This document shows, one piece after another, positions 1 through 11,200 of a DNA stretch of 64,000 bases. Below the pieces are notes generated by a model. The model saw only the letters and a list, made by a program, of their open reading frames with translations, did not search any database and was not told where the DNA came from. Each line of letters opens with the position of its first letter. Within the stretch, counting starts at the first letter, position 1. The position numbers and the translations under genes are program-made. The DNA is from Erythrocercus mccallii (Eukaryota > Chordata > Aves > Passeriformes > Dicruridae), in NCBI GenBank assembly GCA_013397435.1, contig VZRG01001050.1, positions 76,072 to 140,071 of the forward strand, written 5' to 3'.

Positions 1-970
1 GAGATAATTTTACAGGTGGATTTCAGGGTCCAAAAAAATACTTTAAACTTTCCAAAGATATGTTCAGCTCAGTGTTTTGTACTGTCAAATTAGCATAGCA
101 TTAAAATAGAATGAGGCTGCAGCAAAGATGAACAGTTTTCTGGTGCCTGAGGAATTTATCTTCTGAAAAATAAAGCCTATCTTGTACACGTTGGAGAGGG
201 CTTGTTAACTGACTGCCGTTCACTGGGGCCAGCTCCTGAAGCAGCGCACTGAATATTCATCAGAGGATGTCTCTAGGTAGCATTGCAGGCAGGTGTTGGG
301 CTTATTTTGCCAACTGTTGTTAAAATTAACACATGGTGAACTCCTCTAACTCTCATAGGGAATTTCAGCCTTTTACTTCAGAAAAGATAAGCTGGTGTAA
401 TACTTGAGAAAGCAGCTTCCTATGCAGCTTAATTAAACATTACAGTACTTTGTCAGTTATTCCTACCAGGCTAATAATTTCATCTATATTTTCTCCTCAA
501 AATAAAGTTCAAGGTGCAGGCAAAGACTAGTTTAAAGAGTTGCTGAGTATCTTTATTCAGCTTTTAGTGCTCTATTCTTTGGGTGTGGAATTGATACACT
601 TGAGTACTTGTTAGAACTTGGAGTATTACTGAGCTTTGTCCTTTCCAGTAAATTTGAGAGGTGACAGTTGGGGTTTTAAAAGTGTGACTAATCTTAGTTG
701 TACAGTAGGCAGCCTTTATTGGCTGACTCAGTAAGAAATTCAGATAAATCCTGATACTAAATTCAGGAGTTGAGAACTAAACAAGGTAAGTTATGTGCAG
801 CTGCAACTTGGTGCTCTTCCAGTTAGCTGCAAAACACTGATATTAAACTTGTCTCTGTCTCAGGGTGTATTTTCAAATGGTAATAGTAACACGTCTGAAA
901 GCTCTGCTTTTATTTAAGTCATTCTAAAATGCCTGTTCATCATGTTGCAGATCGGGGTTTTTTGCTGCAG
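1..970. other. RSPRY1 intron sequence at the window edge
   Basis: AT-rich sequence with stops in all frames. No exon, RNA gene or recognisable repeat was found. By position it is the intron before the third-last coding exon of RSPRY1. Confidence 0.6.
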
Positions 971-3900
971 CAAGTTTCATGTCCTATCAACAATGTGAGT
1001 TCAACTTCGGGGCAAAACCCTTCAAGTACCCACCACCAATGAAGTTTAGTACATTCAATGATCATGCCTTTCTGACAGCAGAAGAGAAAATCATTTTGCC
1101 CAGGTAATCCTCCTACCTTGTGTGTTTGCATGCAGAGAAATAAAATGTTTCATGTCTGAGTTGCATAGTCTTGCCTTGTACTCAGCAAAATTAATTTCTT
1201 ATGGAGTCATACTTCCTTAGGTTCTTCTTCTAAAATGATGAGACAATAGGCTTCAGTGCAATTTCATCAGTAGGGCAGGAGATATGCAACCAAAATCCAT
1301 TAAATTAAAATATAATTTGTAATATTAAGATAAATTAAAACAAACTAGTGCCACACAGTAAGCTGTTTTATAGAAGTACCTTCTGCCATCTAAGGTTTAT
1401 TAGGTTGATTGGGGAGGTATAGTGTTAATTAAAAAAAAGATGTCCTATTTAAACTTGACCTAATTTTTGGCGTTGGCAGCATGGAGGTGCTGAATGATTG
1501 TAAGTCTTGAAATTGTCCTGATCCTTATGAAAATTTCCCTGTTTTTGAATGATAGTACTGACAAAGGTTTTCAAATTTTCAAGTGTTTTCCCACCTAAAT
1601 ATAATTCAATCCAGATAGAAACAGATCTGGATACATTCTTCATTAGCTTTTCCTGAACTCCTGGCAGGAATGAAAACTAATAGCTCATCTGATTCAAGTT
1701 ATTAGTAATAAAATAACTTACTGGAACACAAGCAGTAACAGTGTACAGTGTAATCTATATGGTGTACCCTGGATTTCCAGCTTTGTCGAAAGATGGCCCT
1801 CAGACCAGTGCTGATGTATGTGACTGAAATAATCTTGAATTGCAAGTAACTAAGTGGGGGGGGCAAGGTTGTTGGAGGAGGCACCCCTGGCTGTAATAAA
1901 ATTCAGAGACTGGTTTTGAATTTTCTAGCTTTGATCAGTGTATTTGAGGTACTTAAGTATCTTAGTATTTAAAAAGAAAAGGAAAAAACCTCCTTACTTC
2001 TGGCTTGGAGTCACACATTGGCAAACTTTGAGGCTCAGAATATTGTATTTATGCAGAGAAAATCAAATGCAACCTGCAAAATCATTTTATGACTACCTAT
2101 AGTCAGAGTACATTATTTCTGCTTGTGACTGCAGGTGCTTTAAGTGAGAGTCTGATGTAGTCTTTAAGATCTGTTAGATACAAATTTGTCACCCTCCCTT
2201 TTCAAATTAAGTGTTCTTCTGTCTTGGTAGTGTCCCACACTGGATGAGAGGTTTGTAGTTTCTGGCTGATGCTCAGGTGGCGTTGATGTTGTTCTGGCAC
2301 TGCTCTTGCAAAGTTCAGGCAATAGCTGTGAGAGCTGTTACATGATTGTGCCAAAAGATGAGAGACAAATTGGGGGAAACTGGTTTCCTGTTGGTGCCTG
2401 ACTGGTGAAACTTGGCCTCCTGTGTTACAGACTCTTCATTATGCAACAGCACTGAAAGGCTCCATTCAAGGTTGGACACTGTTGTTCTTTGTGTAAACAA
2501 AGATCATCCCTGCCCTCCAGCCTGAACTGCTTGGAAATGATAAGCCAGTCCTAAATTAAAAGATATCTTTGATCATCTTAAAAGTGATAGGAGATAAGGC
2601 AAAGGCCTGTATGAGTGGACTCTAATTATCCATCACAGGATTTAACCTAAACTCATGCAGACTTGTGCTGAATTTCGTGCATCTGGTGTTGGGGCAAGAC
2701 ACATCACCCTGCCATTGAATAGTTGTGATGGGTGTTGTGTGTGTTCCAGGTGGGAAATGTCTTATTTCATCAAATGAGGGATTTTTACCTACTTTCTCTC
2801 CCTCGTGGCTGTTGCCATACTGGGATGTTCATTTAATTTGCAGTTTTTATTCTTTTAAACTGTGTTAGAGCATTACAGGGTTTCTGTATATTGTTAATAG
2901 GTTTGTGAGGTTTATTTGTTTGGGATTTTTTTCTTAAATCCTAAAAGTACCCAGGTACAAAAGAACAACTTCTTCAAGTGTTCAGCTCTGGAAACTAGGA
3001 GAATTGTTATTTAATCCCCTCTTTGTCCCTTTCTGACAGACCAGAATAGGGAATCAGACTGTTTTGCAGGTCTCTGGGTGTGTTAAGCCTTTTTTTTGTG
3101 GGTAGTTGCGATCGATGTTTATCAGCAGTGTGGTGTGGTACTGCTATGTTATGTTGGCCTTGATGCAATTCTCAGAATAGTTTTGAATCTATTACTTTGA
3201 GTCAAACTAATTTGGGGGGGTTCTGTCTCTCTCCCTTCAGACACAGGCGCCTGGCTTTGCTGAAGCAAGTGAGTATCAGAGAGAACTGCTGCACACTTTG
3301 CTGTGACGAGGTAGCAGACACAGAACTCAGGCCTTGTGGACACAGGTAAAACCCTAAAAAAAACCTAAATCCAAAGAAATACAAAAACGTATGTGTGATG
3401 TTCAGCTTAGATGAGGCCATATGCAGTCCCTGCTCATCTTGATTGACTCCCCAGGATAAAGGAAATAACCTTCCTTCCTTCCTTTTAAGGATGTGATATG
3501 TAAATGTTAAACACAGTATTCCCACTATTCCCCTCATCCTAGACCTGAGCAGATTGAACCCCTAATTGTGTGTTTATTTGGAGAAATACAGAGGCTGCAT
3601 CTGTGTGCAGCCCTGGGCTACTGAGTCTTATTTCCCTGATGTCAAAGTCTTTACTGATTAGTACTTGATGCTGGTGCTGTGAAATGCAGATCACATGAGG
3701 AGAGCAGAAAATTCATAATATACTCACATACTCATTAAATGTTCAACAAATGGATTGTCTCAAATCACAAATTCCTTTAAAAGCTAAAAATGAGATAGCA
3801 GTATGAGTTAGACCATAATAGCACTTTCCTGGCTTTAAGCAGCCTACTAGGAAATTAATCCATTTAAGTCCAATTCCTTAGAGTTTTAGAGCACTCATGG

Positions 3901-4373
3901 AAGGAATCTTGCCACATGCTGGAAAGTTAAAAAGAGATGTGCCTGGTATGTGCCAACAAGAAGTGGAGAAGTTGCTGCAGGGCGCTGGGGCTGCTCTCCA
4001 GGCCAGAATGAATGCTAGGATTAATGAGCACAGGGAAGTGGGATCCCAACCAACTGCAGGAGCAGCTGCAGGTCTGGGAGATGCTGAGCAGCAGCAGCTC
4101 CTCTCAAAGCCTGTAAATGGATCCACAACACCTGACTTGCAATGCCTAATCTCCACACTGAGGGACTTGACTCTGCCTCTGGCAGGCTGACTAAACTGCT
4201 TAGTGCTTGTATTTTGTTGTTGATTAGTTTTTCATACTGTAAAAGCAGGCTTTAACTGTTCTTTCTTTTTCTTCAGTGACCTGTGCATGGAGTGTGCCTT
4301 GCAATTGGAGACCTGCCCTTTGTGTCGACAGGAAATACAAACCCGAGTCAGACAGATCTCTCACATTTCATGA
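971..4373 (+). CDS. RSPRY1: RSPRY1, C-terminal coding exons (RING finger and SPRY domain protein), partial
   Basis: Three coding exons are visible: 971-1103, 3241-3345 and 4277-4373 (stop TGA at 4371-4373), each with AG acceptor and GT donor and matching phases. They encode about 110 residues. The first begins SFMSYQQCEFNFGAKPF, recalled from vertebrate RSPRY1 just after the SPRY domain. The next two encode a C3HC4 RING: CTLC, then CGH, LCMEC and CPLC, giving C-x2-C-x11-C-x-H-x3-C-x2-C-x6-C-x2-C. The protein ends RQISHIS, as recalled for RSPRY1. The family is a probable E3 ubiquitin ligase, with human mutations causing a skeletal dysplasia (established knowledge). All N-terminal and SPRY exons lie left of the window; I saw no further exon in 1-970. 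Identity is very likely from the C-terminal sequence plus the ARL2BP and PLLP neighbours. Confidence 0.93.
1104..3240. other. RSPRY1 intron, 2.1 kb
   Basis: It is bounded by donor GTAATC at 1104 and acceptor CTTCAG ending at 3240. There is no coding or RNA feature, only short homopolymer runs such as the G run near 1855-1862. Confidence 0.6.
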
Positions 4374-6885
4374 CACATGTGGAGAAATACCACAGACTTG
4401 TTTTTAATGAACTCCAACCAATACTGAAAGGGGAAAGCATCTCTAACCAATCTTTATGCACATAGAACCATAGCCACGGCCAGATTTCATGCTAACCTGT
4501 AATCTGTTCATCTTAAAACTGAAATCTTTAATAAGCTCTTTCCAGCTGCCAGCGATGGGAGTTGGTTTCAGCAGTCAGGAGCTATGGCTATTGGTTCCTC
4601 CGAGCAAGAGCAGAGGGAGTTGTCTCTTCTTCCCCTTTTCCTTCTCGCCTGTCGCAAGTGCTGAAAAAATTTGCACTGGAAGTACACATACAATGCATTT
4701 TAGAAAAGAACATAAGTATTTCCTAAAACAGGGCCGTGCTGGCTTGTGCTCGAAAGTCTCTATTTTTGGCAGAAGTCAGTACTAAAAAGAGAATGCCAAT
4801 GTTTTCCTGTTTAATGTAGCCTCCTGCTGGTCAGAGACTCTGTATTTTCCAATATTAAACTGCTCAAAGACTGAATCTGTACACAGACTGATTTGAAAAG
4901 ACAGTGGAGACTGTAGAGAAACTCACAGGTTTTAATAACTTGGTAATTCCAAAGAATGTTCTGATTTTTCAAGTACATAATGTTTCTGATGCTTTTAACT
5001 CCAGTACCCACATTTTTTTGTGAGGTTATAATTTTCAGGAGGTATTCTTAACTAATTATAATGCTGGACTGGAATTAATTTGATATTCTGGGTATTTTTT
5101 AAGGTATCATTGAACATCTTTTTTAATCAGTGTTGTTTTTGAAAGTTAGCTCAATTTTTCCTAAGTGACTATATCTTAAAATATTAGAGGAGACTTCTGG
5201 ACCAGTTTATTTAAAACAAGGTTATTTGGATAGCAATTTCAGTCTTATTCTTAACTCTTTAAAAATGCACCTTGCTTGCCACATGTCAGTCCTGCTCTGA
5301 GCAGGTTTGGGGCCACACTTCCTATTTTTGGTAGGGATCATACAGTGGGAATCTCTGCTCCACTTTAATTACACATTTGTGATGTTTGTTGTATGTTAAG
5401 GATGCACTTCAGTAGGCAGCTCTTGACTTTTACTAGGTTTCTACAAGGAATCAGGGTTCACAGCTGGTGTGAGTGAAGTAGCACAAAAATCAGTGGGGTT
5501 CTGCTTAGTTTGCACCAACTGAGGATATGACTCGGTCTCTTCCAAGTCTTGCACCAGTTGATTTTTTAAAAATATCTGTCTGTATAGTAGAACTTTACTA
5601 ATTCACACACAACTTACAGCAAAACCATCCCACTTCTTGGCAGTGATTCAGCAGCAGAGGCTGTTGTAGTGAATTCTTATGGTATGATGTAGCTAATTTC
5701 TAAAATCCTTTATTATCTTTATTGTGCTATGAAGTACTGACAAAGCAGAGCTGAGGCTGCTTCTTCCTGCTGAGCACTCTGGCTTCCTACAGACATCAGC
5801 AGGAGCTGAGAGCTCTGCACACAGGTCCCAGAAGCCAGCTCTCTTAGCAACTCCTTTCACCTTCTGCCTTTGCTAACTCAAGGGTGCTGAACTTCATCCA
5901 GAGACGTGTGAATTAGGAAAGTTCTGTCCATCATTTTCACGTTGACTTTTGTCCAAATGTAGACTGAATCCAGCAGCAGACTGCTGTTTCGTGTTTTTGC
6001 TAAAATGTGGATTCTCTTCCACCTTAAATGCCTGTTTGATTGAAGTCAGACTGGCAAATCTGTGCCACAGGGATTTCATTTCCTCACTGACTGTACTTTA
6101 CAATGTTCTGCTGTATCCATGTTTTCAGTCAGGGCCGAGTCCTTTCCAGCTCAGTGTTCAATGAGCAAACGTGACCGTCATCACTGCCACAAGGGTGTCA
6201 GAAACTCAGAATCGCCTGAAGTTTTAAGCGCTTCCAAATGCAATTATGAGTTTTGATCCCTAAGGTACAAGGTCACAAATCATACTTTAGGGAAGATGTG
6301 GGACAGAACCCTTTTGAACTCTGCCTTAATAGAGTCTAGTAATTTCAGGGCTTTGCTTTCCCTGGCCAGGATTAACTGAGGTAAAATTTTCAGAAGTGCC
6401 TAGGCCTCCCAATTTGTATCAACTGCTGTATGAGATTAAGGTCTTCAGGCCCAAGTCCACAATGGCTTCTAGGCATCTGCTGTCCCCTTGGAATGCAGGT
6501 GACCTTAGAGCCTCACTGCCTTTGTGGACACGGGACTGTCTGCTTTCTTTATGGAAAACGTGAATACTTTGGAAAATTTTGCCCCAGACCGTCTTCCATG
6601 CAGCTGGTGCTGGGCAGAGGAAGCCAACGGTGGCAGAGAAGGGAGCTGTGTTGCAGAGAACTGTCCTGTTCATTTCACAAAGGGAAAGACTGTACGTTTG
6701 ACTGGCTTTCTGCCGCCAACCACGCCGGGGGCGTTTCTGTCAAGCCGGGTACTCCATGACCAGTGCGGTGTCACCCTCGCTCCCTGCACCCCCCATGGTT
6801 TTGGGGACAGGGAGGCGAGCGGGTGACTCCACAGGCCCTCACAGGGGGAATTGAATTGTAGCAAAGTTGTCCATTCAACAATAAA
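4374..6885 (+). other. RSPRY1: RSPRY1 3' untranslated region (inferred)
   Basis: This non-coding stretch runs from the RSPRY1 stop to the first canonical AATAAA downstream (6880-6885). No gene is recognised. Short open frames occur but none resembles a protein. The 2.5-kb length is inferred and an earlier variant poly(A) signal could be used. Confidence 0.5.
6880..6885 (+). terminator. Poly(A) signal AATAAA, probably RSPRY1
   Basis: This is the first canonical AATAAA after the RSPRY1 stop. It lies about 90 bp before a 51-base G run and about 370 bp before the CCAAT boxes of the ARL2BP promoter, so it fits as the end of the upstream transcript. Confidence 0.55.
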
Positions 6886-6972
6886 AACATCTTGAAGGCT
6901 GTTTGTTGTTCTTTAATTCCGTTTCGGCTGAGACCCATCTGCGGCGATGCGCTCGGTGGGACATTCGTGCTG

Positions 6973-6973
<1 letters not shown>

Positions 6974-7024
<51 letters not shown>
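6974..7024 (+). repeat. 51-base uninterrupted G homopolymer
   Basis: Every base from 6974 to 7024 is G. The run sits between the inferred RSPRY1 poly(A) signal and the ARL2BP CpG island. It could form G-quadruplexes on the + strand. Homopolymers of this length are often mis-sized in assemblies, so the exact length is doubtful. Confidence 0.9.
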
Positions 7025-7830
7025 CGGATCATCGCGCTGGTCACTGGGCTGCAGCAGCTGGGGGGCTGTCCCCAACCCTCGCAGCTGTGCTCTCTGACGG
7101 GAAACGCGCTTTGCCAACGCCATAAAAAGCAAATAACGCTGTCCTGTCTCCCTGTCACTCCCTGAGGCCCGGAGCCGGCCCAGCACAGGACGCGCTCCCC
7201 AGCCCGCCATGGCGGCGGCACCGCCTCCCCGCGCGGCCCCCGCCGCGCTCTGATTGGGCGGGAGGGCTGGGGGCGGGCCCAGCGGGCCGGAGCCGCGCTG
7301 TGATTGGCTGCAGGCGGGGCGGAAGAGCGCGTTCCCCAGGAGACGGCCCGAGGGGAGGGGGCTGCGCGCCGGCCTGAGGGCGGTGGGTGCGGGCGGGGGC
7401 GCGGGGCCGCGGGCACGGCAGCGGGACAGGGACACGGGGCGCGGTCCCGGGGAACGGAGGGATGCCGCTGCCGGGGCGCTTGTGGAGAGAGGGAGAGTGA
7501 TGGCCCGCTGCCCTGGGTCCGTCTGCGGAGAGGGAGTGAGGCGGGCTGGGTGCCTGGGGAGGGACAGGGCTGGGGGGCTTTGCCCCCTCTCGCCGGGACT
7601 GAGGATGGGGAGGCGAGGGACGCGCTCAGCTCCTGCCGTGCTCGCGGTGATGCCCCGGCACTGCTCCGAGCCCGGCGGGAAGCAGCGGGTTCCCATGGCC
7701 GGCCGCCCGGGGTGCCGTGTGCCCTGCCCCCGGCACCTGCCCGGCCACGGCCGAGCGTCCGGCCCAGACACAGCCCCCGGGATCGTGTCCAAAGCCTGGC
7801 CTGCCAGCCTGGTCTGGGACACACTAGGGC
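7025..7830 (+). promoter_or_regulatory. ARL2BP: CpG-island promoter of ARL2BP with two CCAAT boxes
   Basis: GC- and CpG-rich sequence lies upstream of ARL2BP. It has two inverted CCAAT boxes (ATTGG at 7253-7257 and 7303-7307) spaced 50 bp, each in a near-repeat GCCGCGCTSTGATTGG, plus GGGCGGG (Sp1-type) sites. Transcription probably begins about 60-100 bp downstream, with a non-coding first exon spliced to the acceptor at 8212-8213. The exact start and the exon 1 donor could not be fixed; GGTGGGT near 7382 is one candidate donor. Confidence 0.75.
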
Positions 7831-8222
7831 AGGGCGGCACCTTTATCTTGTCTGGCTTTATTTCTATAATAGTCAGTCAGAGATGTTTCAGAAGATGTAG
7901 ATGTGACCCAAAACCCCTTTATAGGGAATGGTTGCATTTTGAGCCTGTTCTCTGAATAGGTAGAGAAAATTTCTAGATTATTAGGGTTATTACAGAAAAG
8001 CAGTAGTAATAATTTTGGAAGAATGTGATGTTGGAATTCCTGCGTTTAAGATTTAAAATTTATGGCCTGGTTTGCGTTTTAGGAAATGTATGACAGTTTG
8101 GCAATTGAATTTGTATTAACACTAAGTCATGTTATTCCTTAGCACTTTGGTCAAAAAGAAGAAATAACCACTAACAGCTGAAACATACAGATTGTCTCTT
8201 CCACTCTGGCTAGGCAGGAACA

Positions 8223-11200
8223 ATGGACACTTCTGATGGAGAAAGTTTGGGTGTAGCCACGTGAGTATGCTACATTCTTGTGTCAGATTTTCAATAAGCT
8301 AATTGCTAATTAAGATACCTTGATAGGAATATAATTACACAAATGAATTTACACCACACTGTTGAGCAGATGCTGCCTCTTAGGAGAACAAAGGTGCAGA
8401 ATGCAAAGCTGCAAGAGGGAATAACATCAGTGCAGAGTTTAGGTGAAGTCAAACTAATTATCACTGTGCTCAATGTAGCACTGGGTAGCTCTTCTGAGGG
8501 ATCAGAGCAAGCCTTGGAAGGCTGGAAATTGCTTTTTCTGGTGTTCGTTTTAAATTCAGAATTTCTCTTTTTCAAGAGTGTTCATTGTGTTATGTTGCTG
8601 ATCCTGAGAGGAGACTTTTCCTCTGTGTTTGAGCCCATTCACAGGTGACCTCAACCAAATTTCCCACTGGCAGATGCCAGGATGCTGTTTCACCCCACAA
8701 GTGTCTGCCCTACTCTTCTCCCAAGTGCTGTGGCAGAAGGGGATGTGTGACTGTGCCTCTGTCATGCATGGATTTAACTCTTTCAGCCTCAGACTCTGAA
8801 CAACGCCTGTGCCAGGGCTGCCTCAGCCGCACAGTGTGCTGGCCCAGACTGGCTGTTATGAAGTGACAAAGAATTAAACCACAGGGTTGCTGAGCTCGTG
8901 TCTCTGTAGGTGTGTGGATGCTCGTGTGTTGTATAAAGAGATGGAATTGGGTTCTTTTGGAACAGTTAAAATTCCGTTATTTGCGCAGACTTAAGCCAGG
9001 GCTTAAATTAACACTTTATCTTGTTGCTGTTAGGATAAGCTGCAAAACTAGCAGTAGCATTTATTTGGAGGGAGCGAAAAGAGTGGAAATGATCCCTAGC
9101 GAGGTCAGCGCCTGCCCAGGGAAGCGCTGAGCCCAGGTGAGCTCCGGGGGTGTCCCTGGGCCGGGCCAGCCCCGCTCCCGGCCCTGTGCCGCCCTCTCGC
9201 GGGCTGGGCCGGGCCTTGGCTCCGCTCAGCTCCCGGGAGCAGCAATGCTGTTGCTAGGATATCGCTCGCTGAGCAGACGCCTTTTTAAATCAAAGATCTC
9301 TTGAATTTTCCTCATCAGAGCGAGCCTGATTATAGTTAAACTGTCGGGTAAAGTACTGTTGGATTAATTTCACTGGAGTATCCTCTAATAGCAAAGTAAC
9401 TTTAATGAGCCTTTCAAAACCTAGTCTGAAGGGCTATCCTACTCTGTTTGCTGATGAGAAAGAGACATGCAATTGAACTTCACTGATGGAAGCGAATTTT
9501 TTTCTTAAAGACAAATGTTCCTGTTTCTTTGAGACTTCTTTCCCTCAAGTGTGAAAGAAGTTTGTCTTTCATCCCTTAGAGAAAATAGGAAGAGTTCATC
9601 TCCCATTAAAGATGAGCTGTGAATGACAAAGGCATCCTGTGGATTATTTACTGTGTCTGAACAAGTTGCACAATAATAGATCCAGACTTGTAATGCTGGC
9701 ATCAAAGATTTCTTCCCTGGATTAATTCATAATGGTGTTTAATATTTGCTCATGATAGAATAACCTTAGGAGATTATCCCATTTATTTGGATCATATAAG
9801 GATGTTTCTTGCATAAGAAAACTATTTTAAGTTTCTTCAGTTATGTAATACTTGTTTATACATTCAGTTTAAATTGTTCCACAGAACGAAATATTTCAAA
9901 ATACTCTCTAGAGCGTCTATAGTTCTGTGATCACCATGTGCAGGAAAGAGAAGGGAAACTGGTAGCAGCTGGGATTTGTGGGTTGGAAAAGGCTTAATTT
10001 GCTGTTCTAATTACACTCTTTACATTCTTTTGCACCAGAACTAGAATTACCTTGACAGTAATGCCAGTAAAACAACATGTATTCTTTCTTGCAATTAGGC
10101 ACCTTACTGGGAGGAAATAGAGTAGAGGCCTGATGAGACTCTCCATGGAGCAGTCTTCTCATCATTGCCATGGATTATTTTGTAGGTTGAAACTAGGAAG
10201 TTTTTCAGTTATCTTGTAATTACTGGGTTTATTTGTACTTAGGCTTTTGTTAACACTTTTTAATTTTAACTTTAATTTCTGCTATGGTCAAAATATATAT
10301 TTATGCAGTCCTGTCTTCTTTTGCTTTCAGCTCCACCACTTCTGATGAGTTTGATGCAGTTGTTGGCTATCTGGAGGATATCATAATGGGTAAGGTCTGC
10401 AAGTAGGTGCAGACAACAACAGGGCTGCTAAACCTGTTTTTAGCTGCTCCTCTGTTAATTAGCCAACATACAGAGCTCCTGCCTGCTTCATGGAAGCTTT
10501 TCTTCCTTTCTTACCATGAACCCCTAACCTGGTAGAGTAGTAAAAATATACATAAAATTCTTCTGTGTGCTTATGACTCTTGAAAATTATTTTCCACATC
10601 ACTGCAGTACACTGCTTCTTAGAGAAACAGTAAAGATGCTTTTGCACCTCACAGAGAAATCAAAGCTTTCTGGGATTTTTATGGAAGAGACTATGAGAGG
10701 CAGCCTTCCCTTCCCCAGCTCTTCCCAAACTTCTCTTTATGTGTCTGCCAGGATCTTCTTAGAAGCTGCCGTGGTTTGTCTGGGCAGTTTTTTACAGTGC
10801 CCAGCTGCTGCTGCTGCTGCTGCAGGGAGCCTTTTGCACTCTGATTTAAAGTGCCTGAGCTGCAGACTGAGAGTTGGTTCTATTCCAGCACTGAAAGCTG
10901 CAAGAATGGGGAACCTTATTTCATTGTATCCAGCCCTAAAGCACAAAGATGGTCATAGAATCACAGAGTGGTTTGGGTTGGAATGAACCTTAAAGATCAC
11001 TCAACCCCCCTGCCAACAGGTGATGCAGCTGAATCTGGAGAAATTCTAACTAAACTAATTTGGAATGTGTCAGAATTTGGAAAGCTGTGACTGGTGTGCT
11101 TTACCAGCATTTATAAGTAAACTTTTTATTTAGACCTGTTCTGTGGAATTCCGTGGTGACCTACCATATTTATTTTTACTATTCTTTTCTTCCACAACTG

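Noticed and set aside
6875..7840. Long minus-strand open frames (over 300 codons) opposite the ARL2BP CpG island, with a polyproline run
   Set aside because: They arise from CpG-island composition with few stops and from the G51 run read as prolines. No domain is recognisable and the region is the ARL2BP promoter.
7254..7955. Plus-strand 233- and 198-codon frames in the ARL2BP promoter region
   Set aside because: Arg/Gly/Ala-rich shadow translations of GC-rich DNA with no similarity to known proteins. The ARL2BP start is well supported at 8223.
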